The notes under the pieces were generated by a model. The model saw only the letters and a list, made by a program, of their open reading frames with translations, was not told where the DNA came from and made no database searches. Shown here piece by piece: positions 1 through 4,917 of a DNA stretch of 10,664 nucleotides. A program made the position numbers and the translations under genes. Source of the DNA: Acidimicrobiales bacterium (GTDB lineage Bacteria; Actinomycetota; Acidimicrobiia; Acidimicrobiales; Poriferisodalaceae); assembly GCA_020439485.1 (NCBI GenBank), contig JAGQSP010000096.1, forward strand, positions 1 through 10,664. The letters run 5' to 3'. Every line of letters starts with the position of its first letter. The first letter of the stretch is position 1.

Positions 1-3
1 TGG

Positions 4-279
4 TCAGAGGTCAATGACCTCTTCTAGGACATCGCCGAGGCGTTCGGCGAACGACTTCTTGCGCCTCTTCTTGCCCTTGTCCGGCTTGACCTTGCCGCCT
101 GCCGACGCAACGGGCTCGAAACCAACCGCGTCCCGAGGTGCTGGGTCCACAGAGCCGGCCAACTTGTCCAGCTCGCCCCGATCTAGCCACATCCCCTTGC
201 AGTTCGGGCAGACATCGATCTCGATACCCGATCTGAAAACGGGCTCGAGCGAACGGTCGATGCAAAGCGGGCAGTTCAT
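4..279 (-). CDS. TFIIB-type zinc-ribbon protein (zf-TFIIB family), 91 aa
   Basis: Small protein with an N-terminal zinc ribbon: CPLC (Cys3, Cys6) and CPNC (Cys24, Cys27), 17 residues apart, followed by the family-typical GMWLDRGEL at 29-37. This matches the bacterial zf-TFIIB (transcription-factor zinc-finger) family of small proteins, which have no established enzymatic role. Residues 63-75 form a very basic Lys/Arg cluster, and the C-terminus ends in an acidic amphipathic helix (ERLGDVLEEVIDL), so contact with nucleic acid or an acidic partner is plausible but inferred. The ATG at 279 overlaps the TGA of the upstream coiled-coil gene as ATGA, and a GGGGAGG purine run (283-289) lies 3 bases upstream, so coupling to that gene is likely. 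The four cysteines and the overlap make the gene call secure; the function is unknown. Confidence 0.9.
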   Translation of the reverse strand: MNCPLCIDRSLEPVFRSGIEIDVCPNCKGMWLDRGELDKLAGSVDPAPRDAVGFEPVASAGGKVKPDKGKKRRKKSFAERLGDVLEEVIDL

Positions 280-800
280 CGGCCTCCCCTTGGGTCTCTG
301 GTCACGATCGGGAACTGGGCTTCTAGCTCGGCATGAGCGGCCCGCAACGCGGCCGCGTCGCCGTTCAGAGCATCGAGGTGCTGTTGGGCGGTTCCAACAC
401 CCGTCACAGACGACTCGACCACCTCGGCGGCGTACGACTCGAGATCGGCAAGTGTGGCCGCGACCCGCTGGTCGAGATCATCGAGCGAGTTCTTCAACCG
501 CTGAACCGACTCGAAGCGGCGGCGCAGGCTGATGATCTCGGGCGAGTCCGCAGCGGTCGGGTCGGGTCTGCGCCGCAGAGCGACCTTCAGTTCGTCGCCC
601 GCGCGATGTCCACCGAGTTGGTCGATCGCACCCACCAACGAGGCGCGGTCCGATGTGGCCTCGAGCAACGCCGACTCGACGGCCGACAACCTCACAGCGA
701 CCGAGGCATCGTCGGTGCGGGCCAGCACCAAAGTCCGCGCCTGATCGAAGCGCTGCCTCCATGGAGGTTCGGGCTGGCGTTCGCGCCGACGCAGGATCAT
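276..800 (-). CDS. Coiled-coil hypothetical protein, 174 aa
   Basis: I do not recognise a named family. The start is very basic (MILRRRERQ), there is no signal peptide or membrane segment, and residues ~86-164 are a long Leu/Ala/Glu/Arg-rich stretch with heptad-like spacing (SLRRRFESVQRLKNSLDDLD onward) that should form a coiled coil. The tail is short and Gly/Arg-rich. The frame stays open upstream of 800, but that part lies opposite the methyltransferase gene, so I took the ATG at 800 as start; no strong Shine-Dalgarno is visible before it. Its stop overlaps the start of the zinc-ribbon gene by 4 bases, so the two are probably made together and may interact. It is divergent from the methyltransferase across 48 bases. 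The gene is likely real; the exact start is moderately certain. Confidence 0.7.
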   Translation of the reverse strand: MILRRRERQPEPPWRQRFDQARTLVLARTDDASVAVRLSAVESALLEATSDRASLVGAIDQLGGHRAGDELKVALRRRPDPTAADSPEIISLRRRFESVQRLKNSLDDLDQRVAATLADLESYAAEVVESSVTGVGTAQQHLDALNGDAAALRAAHAELEAQFPIVTRDPRGGR

Positions 801-848
801 GTCACTACTCTGCCTGGAGTCGAGCCCAAGCCCACCCTCGGAGCAGTC

Positions 849-1451
849 ATGGAAGCGCCAGTTCCCAACCACCACGCGCATCACCCCGGATTCTCCGGCT
901 GGGAGGGTCTGAAGGCGGCTGTGCGATTCCTGAAGGTCGGAACCGACGCCGGAGTTGCGTGCGACCTCGTCGGCATCGGGCCAGGCGATCACCTGGTGGA
1001 CATCGGCAGTGGGCCGGGCGTGGCGGTGCGCGAAGCCGTGAGGCGCGGCGCCACAGCGGTGGCAGTAGACCCGGCCGAGGTCATGATCGAGGTGGGCAAG
1101 CGCCGCAACGATCACCCATCGATTCAGTGGAGGACCGGTGCCGCCGAAGCCCTGCCCGTCGAAGACAGCAGCGCCACGGTGGTCTGGTCGATGGCAACCG
1201 TGCACCACTGGCAAGACGTCGACGCCGGGCTGACCGAGGTCGGGCGGGTGCTGCAGCCCGGTGGCAGGTTCCTGGCGATAGAGCGGTACCTACGCGGAGA
1301 CGGAACCGACATCACCGACCACGGTTGGCTCGAGTCACAAGCCGAGGTGTTCATGACCGCGTGCGCAGCGCACGGCCTCGGTGATGTTCGCCTGACCACC
1401 AGCCAGGCGTCGCGAGGGAAGCTGTTGTGCGTCCTGGCCACCAAGGCCTGA
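849..1451 (+). CDS. Class I SAM-dependent methyltransferase, 200 aa
   Basis: Rossmann-fold methyltransferase of the Methyltransf_11/UbiE-like type. Visible motifs in order: motif I LVDIGSGPG at 49-57 (SAM-binding glycine loop), acidic end of strand 2 at VDP 73-75, GAAEALPVED at 97-106 (adenine-contacting segment), a motif IV-like region VVWSMATVHHW at 111-121, and LQPGGRFLAIE at 135-145. It ends soon after the core with no substrate-specific domain, so the methyl acceptor (small molecule or other) cannot be named. The ATG at 849 is chosen because GGAG (840-843) lies 5 bases upstream and the protein then starts shortly before the fold; the frame continues open upstream, but only opposite the coiled-coil gene. 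No membrane segment, so it is a cytosolic enzyme. It ends 10 bases from the stop of the convergent small gene. Confidence 0.88.
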   Translation: MEAPVPNHHAHHPGFSGWEGLKAAVRFLKVGTDAGVACDLVGIGPGDHLVDIGSGPGVAVREAVRRGATAVAVDPAEVMIEVGKRRNDHPSIQWRTGAAEALPVEDSSATVVWSMATVHHWQDVDAGLTEVGRVLQPGGRFLAIERYLRGDGTDITDHGWLESQAEVFMTACAAHGLGDVRLTTSQASRGKLLCVLATKA

Positions 1452-1461
1452 GCGCCCTATC

Positions 1462-1782
1462 TCACGCAGAGCGCGATATCTCGGGCTCGCGCGGCACCAC
1501 GATGGTGTGAACCGCCTCGCCGGGCCGCGCCGGTGACAACCTGCCCACAAACACGATGCCGTTTCTTGGCGTCTTCACCAACACGTTCAGGTGGTCGACC
1601 GGCCCGGCATCGATCGAGGCCACGAAGCAACCGCCGGCGTCTGTTCGCGACGTGCTCAGCAGGTGCAGCGAGCGCGTGTACTCCCAGTGGCGCACTCGGC
1701 GCCGCTGGGGTCCGCGTATCTCGACGACCCCGTCCACCAACGGCTCGCCATCGTCCCATCTGACCCTGCCGGCGAGTTCCAT
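1462..1782 (-). CDS. Small transthyretin/carboxypeptidase-regulatory-like beta-sandwich protein, 106 aa
   Basis: Hypothetical protein whose pattern resembles the carboxypeptidase-regulatory (prealbumin-like) beta-sandwich: GRVRWDDGEPLVDGVVEIRG at 5-24, then STSRTDAGGCF at 43-53 (the typical T/S-D-x-x-G-x-F turn), then alternating hydrophobic strands LNVLVK and GIVFVGRL. There is no signal peptide or lipobox, which is unusual because such domains are mostly found outside the cell, so this protein should be cytosolic or a stand-alone version. The start is well supported: AAGGAAA lies within GGGGAAGGAAAC just upstream of the ATG at 1782. It is divergent from the lipoprotein gene across a 205-base region holding repeats. 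The fold assignment is by eye and tentative; the coding call is stronger because of the ribosome binding site. Confidence 0.7.
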   Translation of the reverse strand: MELAGRVRWDDGEPLVDGVVEIRGPQRRRVRHWEYTRSLHLLSTSRTDAGGCFVASIDAGPVDHLNVLVKTPRNGIVFVGRLSPARPGEAVHTIVVPREPEISRSA

Positions 1783-1851
1783 CGATCGGTTTCCTTCCCC
1801 TGCTCAGCCCGACTGTCGCGTTTCGGCTTGGGGCCATAGTTCTCGACGTCG

Positions 1852-1874
1852 GTTAACGAAGCGTCAACGAAACG
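1852..1874. repeat. Imperfect tandem 11-bp direct repeat
   Basis: TTAACGAAGCG (1853-1863) is followed immediately by TCAACGAAACG (1864-1874); 9 of 11 positions match. The 11-bp period places both copies on the same face of the helix. The first copy includes GTTAACG (1852-1858), close to the half-site of the palindrome at 1927-1943. It lies in the divergent region between the small beta-sandwich gene and the lipoprotein gene, so it could be a regulator-binding site; that is inference. Confidence 0.4.
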
Positions 1875-1926
1875 ACGCCGATCGGTGAATTCGACGCAGG
1901 CCGAGCCGGCAGATCCACCCCGCCCA

Positions 1927-1943
1927 ATTAACGGGTCGTTAAT
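1927..1943. promoter_or_regulatory. Palindrome ATTAACG-GGT-CGTTAAT, candidate operator
   Basis: Perfect 7-bp inverted repeat with a 3-base centre, AT-rich within GC-rich surroundings, centred about 53 bases before the lipoprotein start. No U-tract follows, and the arms are too AT-rich and short to be a good intrinsic terminator. The size and position suit binding of a dimeric regulator. A related half-site (GTTAACG) sits at 1852-1858. The regulator is unknown. Confidence 0.5.
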
Positions 1944-1973
1944 GGCAGGGCGACACGATGCATGCCCGCCGAC

Positions 1974-1979
1974 AAGGAG
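1974..1979 (+). promoter_or_regulatory. Ribosome binding site AAGGAG of the lipoprotein gene
   Basis: AAGGAG ends 8 bases before ATG 1988. This decides the start: an in-frame ATG at 1958 lies upstream of the site and would put ten charged residues before the signal peptide. Confidence 0.8.
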
Positions 1980-1987
1980 AACTCGAA

Positions 1988-3562
1988 ATGCCCTCCAGAC
2001 TCGCAACCGTTGCGCTAGCACTCGGGCTGGCCCTGACCGCCTGTGGGTCAGGCGGCGACACCAACGCATCCGACGGCGCTGACCCCACGACGCAGGCGCC
2101 CGAGTCGACGCAGCAGACGCAGGACGCATCGCCCACGACGGCACCCGCCAACGACGAGGGCCAGCTGCTCGCTCCGCCCGACGGGTTCGACACGATCCGC
2201 TTCGCCCCACCCCCGAGCGGCGCAGCGACCCCACCAACGCCGACCTCCGACAACGAGCACGTTGCCCACATGTTCGACACCATCGCCGACCTGGTGCTGA
2301 ACGACCAGAGAGCGGTCGACGCCGTGATGATCGACCAGTTCGATCGCGGCGCCGACGACGAGTCGCCAGAGCTTGTACTGGCATCGTTCTCGGCCTCGGC
2401 CAGCATCAGCATCGACATCTACGGAACGATCGACGCGTTCTCTCAGGCTGCGTTGGGTGCCGGTCTCGACCCCGAGTACGCGAACTACTGGAGCGTGAGA
2501 TCTGAGGCGGCTCGGGTGTTCGTCGCATACAACCAGGCGGCCTACGACCTGCTCGATCAGGCCCGCGGTCTCGACCGCCTGGGCCGCTCGTGCGTGGCTG
2601 CTTTCTTGCTGCAGGGCGACAAGTCGTGCGAACACAACGCAGACGCGGAGACGATCAATCGGGCCTTCGACGACCTCGACGACACCACTGAGGTGCCCGA
2701 CGAGCTCGACGACTTCGACGATCAGTACCCCGCCGGGTTCATCAACGCCGACACCGGTCAGCGCTACAGCCTGTGCGACGAGTGGGACCCCACCATCGAG
2801 CGCCTGGGTGCCCAGACAATGGAACTGTTCGATGCCCTGGTAGACGATTCGTGGCTCGATTCGCGGTTCCTCGGCCGAAGCGAGTGCCGCCGGGATGCCG
2901 ACCTGGACGAGGACGCCTCCTGGGACATGAACCCGGGTCGGGCCGCTTTCGCTCAGGTGTTCGCAGCGCTGGTCGAGGCCGGTGCGGCCTCCGAATACGA
3001 CGAAGCCGTGTACGACAGCGACGACGAGGAACGGTACCTGGCCGTCGGGTTGGCCACGGGTGTGGCGCTCAGCGAGGCGCTCGACATGAAGGCCGCGGAG
3101 GTGCTGCCGACGGTGCAGGAGCCCCAGGCCCGCCTGGCTCTGGCATCGATCGCCGACAGTGCGGCGCACTATCGCTGGCTGCTCGGCCTGGCGCAGGCTT
3201 CCCCCGACGGTTTCGCTGACATCGACTTCATAGCCGAGCTTCTGGGTTGTGCCGATTTCGCCTCCGACCCAGACAACGGCTGCACCGATGACCAGTTCGA
3301 CGAACTCGATCACATCATGACGGCAACGTTCGGCCGCGATCTGGAAGGCGTGGTCGACTGGGACGATGTCGCCGAAGACCTCGAACTGTGCCGGCTCTGG
3401 AACGAGGCCCTGTCGTCGGTAGACCCGGCTACGGCAACGAAGGTCGCCTTCCAGGTCGACTCGATGTATCTGGACGCGCCCGGCACCTACCTCGACCGCA
3501 TGGTGGGGCTCACCGACTGTGACACAGACTTCGACGACACCTCGGGTGACGCTTCCAGCTAG
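1988..3562 (+). CDS. Large acidic lipoprotein with two diverged repeat domains, 524 aa
   Basis: Exported lipoprotein of unknown function. Signal peptide MPSRLATVALALGLALTAC: basic n-region, Ala/Leu-rich core, lipobox L-T-A-C with the lipidated cysteine at residue 19. Residues 20-85 are a Ser/Thr/Pro/Asp-rich linker of the kind that holds a domain off the membrane. The mature part is rich in Asp/Glu and contains eight more cysteines: 202, 214, 263, 300 and 421, 432, 468, 511. The two sets follow the same order with similar spacing, and each follows a helical stretch (~92-200 and ~318-420), which suggests an internal duplication. An even cysteine count fits disulfide bonding outside the cell. 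The protein ends DTDFDDTSGDASS, an Asp-rich tail that could bind divalent metal (speculative). I do not recognise the domain. Start at 1988 is set by AAGGAG and by the signal peptide. It converges on the MscS gene, and the stop codons overlap. Confidence 0.88.
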   Translation: MPSRLATVALALGLALTACGSGGDTNASDGADPTTQAPESTQQTQDASPTTAPANDEGQLLAPPDGFDTIRFAPPPSGAATPPTPTSDNEHVAHMFDTIADLVLNDQRAVDAVMIDQFDRGADDESPELVLASFSASASISIDIYGTIDAFSQAALGAGLDPEYANYWSVRSEAARVFVAYNQAAYDLLDQARGLDRLGRSCVAAFLLQGDKSCEHNADAETINRAFDDLDDTTEVPDELDDFDDQYPAGFINADTGQRYSLCDEWDPTIERLGAQTMELFDALVDDSWLDSRFLGRSECRRDADLDEDASWDMNPGRAAFAQVFAALVEAGAASEYDEAVYDSDDEERYLAVGLATGVALSEALDMKAAEVLPTVQEPQARLALASIADSAAHYRWLLGLAQASPDGFADIDFIAELLGCADFASDPDNGCTDDQFDELDHIMTATFGRDLEGVVDWDDVAEDLELCRLWNEALSSVDPATATKVAFQVDSMYLDAPGTYLDRMVGLTDCDTDFDDTSGDASS

Positions 3563-4380
3563 CCAGACAACGAAGCGGTGACCGCCTCGAGTGTCAGGTT
3601 CGTGGTCTGGCCCACCGACACACCCTCGTCTTCCAGTGCGTCGACCAGTTCGTCCAGCAGCATTCCTCGATAGCGAGGCTCCTCGGTGCGGTCGGCTATC
3701 CAGGCGAACACGTTGAAGAACATGGCCTCGCCACCTACGTGGTCGAATGCCACGAACGCTCGCTTGCCCGGCTGGTTCCATTCCAGTTCCGACACCACGC
3801 GTTCCATCACCACCTGGGCCCGGCGCCTGTCCTCTGAGCGATCAAGCGGTATCTGCACCGTGATGCGCCAACCGCCGAGTCGGCTGTGGTTGAGCACCTC
3901 ACCGTCCTGGAACATCGAGTTGGGGATCCAGGCCTTCGAGCCGTCGGGCAGCTCGAGCTCGGTGCGCAGCAACGATCGATGCACCACCGTTCCGTGCCGC
4001 GAGCCCACCGTGACCACGTCCCCCTCGACGCACACGTCGTCTATCCGCACCATCGCGCCGGCCACCAGGTTCTGCCCTACCGGCGTGAACACCACCGCGC
4101 CGGTGAAACCTATGGTGGCCATCACCGCTGCCATACCCGAGACGTCGACTCCTATTGCGGCTATCCCTGCAATAGCACCCAACAGTCGCACGACCTTGGG
4201 CACGAAGTAGGCCATCTGGCCACGAATTCGTTCGTCATCGATACGACTCACGAGCCCCTTCATGACGCGCAGCGCGACGAGCGTCGCCAACGCCACCGCC
4301 AGCAAGCGCAACGAGGTACGCGTGGCGAGCACCGCTGCCTCGCTTGAACCGGCCGCCGTCTCGAGCCTGCTCAGGTCCAC
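3559..4380 (-). CDS. MscS-family small-conductance mechanosensitive channel, 273 aa
   Basis: Inner-membrane channel of the MscS family, which opens under membrane tension to release solutes during hypo-osmotic shock. Three hydrophobic segments are visible: ~22-42 (SLRLLAVALATLVALRVM), ~60-78 (FVPKVVRLLGAIAGIAAIGV) and the pore-lining TM3 ~82-108 (ending VGQNLVAG). The beta domain follows at ~110-165, with CVEGDVVTVGSRHGTVV and the hallmark LELPDGSKAWIPNSMF at 142-157, then the alpha/beta C-terminal domain to ~265. Length is close to E. coli MscS. TM3 carries F-T-P (98-100), a proline in an unusual place. I chose GTG 4380 because GGGAAGG lies 7 bases upstream; an in-frame ATG at 4458 would add 26 residues unlike the family and lies upstream of a candidate promoter. 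Confidence 0.88.
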   Translation of the reverse strand: MDLSRLETAAGSSEAAVLATRTSLRLLAVALATLVALRVMKGLVSRIDDERIRGQMAYFVPKVVRLLGAIAGIAAIGVDVSGMAAVMATIGFTGAVVFTPVGQNLVAGAMVRIDDVCVEGDVVTVGSRHGTVVHRSLLRTELELPDGSKAWIPNSMFQDGEVLNHSRLGGWRITVQIPLDRSEDRRRAQVVMERVVSELEWNQPGKRAFVAFDHVGGEAMFFNVFAWIADRTEEPRYRGMLLDELVDALEDEGVSVGQTTNLTLEAVTASLSG

Positions 4381-4387
4381 TGGAACA

Positions 4388-4394
4388 CCTTCCC
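4388..4394 (-). promoter_or_regulatory. Ribosome binding site GGGAAGG of the MscS-family gene
   Basis: GGGAAGG on the minus strand, 7 bases before GTG 4380. It decides that start over the upstream in-frame ATG at 4458, which has no comparable site. Confidence 0.65.
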
Positions 4395-4425
4395 AATCAA
4401 CCCGCCCCGCACAGTCCGTAATGAA

Positions 4426-4454
4426 ACCGTAACATGAGAGCGCGCCGGGGCCAA
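4426..4454 (-). promoter_or_regulatory. Candidate promoter of the MscS-family gene
   Basis: Read on the minus strand: TTGGCC (4454-4449) as a -35-like box, a 17-base spacer, and TACGGT (4431-4426) fitting the actinobacterial TANNNT -10 pattern. Transcription would begin near 4419, about 40 bases before GTG 4380. The -10 overlaps a direct repeat TTACGG-TTTCA-TTACGG with an 11-base period (4416-4432). This is a by-eye match only. Confidence 0.35.
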
Positions 4455-4502
4455 GCATTTGTACTGAACAGGGCTATCCGGTCTGTGGTCGGGAGACCTG
4501 CG

Positions 4503-4517
4503 ATGCTGATGCAATGA
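4503..4517 (+). other. Four-codon leader reading frame overlapping the next start
   Basis: ATG CTG ATG CAA TGA. It has its own Shine-Dalgarno-like GGGAG (4491-4495) 7 bases upstream, and its TGA (4515-4517) overlaps the ATG (4514-4516) of the following gene as ATGA. The following gene has no well-spaced ribosome binding site of its own (GGGAG is 18 bases away), so reinitiation after this tiny frame is a plausible route of translation. Alternatively the following mRNA is leaderless. Confidence 0.35.
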
Positions 4518-4882
4518 ACTGGGTCAACAACAAGCAGTTGCACCGCTTCGATCCGCCGCTCGCCGTCGAGCACCTCGTCTACGAGGTCAAGCCGCAGGCG
4601 TTCGACAGCTGGCTGGAGGCCGAGTTCGAGTTCTGGACCAAGGGCGAGGCCGACCGCTTCCCGATCCTCGTCGGCAAGGAGATGTGGCTGTGCGAGGGCG
4701 ACCCGCACAAGGTGACCATCATCTTGTACTGGGAGAGCCTCGAGCAGTGGAAGGCGATCGATCCGCAGTGGCTGGCCGAGCACGAGCGGCAATTCAGCGA
4801 GGTCGTCGGTGCCGACAACTTCCGCCTCGTTTTCGAGGGTCATGCCCAGGAGCAGTACTTCAAGATCAGCGAGTACCGCTGA
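4514..4882 (+). CDS. TIGR03792-like family protein (ABM-type dimeric barrel), 122 aa
   Basis: Small cytosolic protein resembling the TIGR03792 family, known mainly as uncharacterised cyanobacterial proteins with an antibiotic-biosynthesis-monooxygenase-like alpha/beta barrel. Family-like features: a first strand VEHLVYEV (18-25), a following helix with FEFWTKGEADRFP (38-50), ILVGKEMWLCEGDP (51-64), the second strand pair KVTIILYWESLEQWKAI (66-82) and the helix ERQFSEVVG (91-99). The pattern GKE.W......V.....W...EQWK.I is characteristic. No catalytic residues can be assigned and no function is established. The start ATG 4514 overlaps the stop of a four-codon leader frame. It is divergent from the MscS gene and converges on the DUF6493-like gene with a 35-base gap. 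Confidence 0.82.
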   Translation: MNWVNNKQLHRFDPPLAVEHLVYEVKPQAFDSWLEAEFEFWTKGEADRFPILVGKEMWLCEGDPHKVTIILYWESLEQWKAIDPQWLAEHERQFSEVVGADNFRLVFEGHAQEQYFKISEYR

Positions 4883-4917
4883 CCCAGCCTGCGCTAGGCC
4901 TCGACGCTGTGCACAGG

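Noticed and set aside
333..848. Upstream extension of the methyltransferase frame
   Set aside because: It is antisense to the coiled-coil gene, and its translation looks nothing like a methyltransferase N-terminus. ATG 849 has GGAG at 5 bases.
801..1214. Upstream extension of the coiled-coil frame
   Set aside because: It lies opposite the methyltransferase core motifs, and its translation is His/Arg-rich without structure. The ATG at 881 within it would also overlap the methyltransferase start.
2048..3781. Open reading frame of 577 codons on the minus strand opposite the lipoprotein gene
   Set aside because: The plus-strand gene has a lipobox signal peptide, a well-placed ribosome binding site and ordered cysteines. 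The antisense frame has no recognisable domain, runs past the lipoprotein into the MscS gene, and is what a GC-rich genome produces by chance.
4381..4458. ATG 4458 as the MscS start
   Set aside because: The extra 26 residues are unlike the family, there is no ribosome binding site, and a plausible promoter lies downstream of it, between it and GTG 4380.
4887..4899. GCCT-GCGCT-AGGC hairpin in the convergent gap after the TIGR03792-like gene
   Set aside because: Only a 4-bp stem with no following U-tract; too weak to call a terminator.
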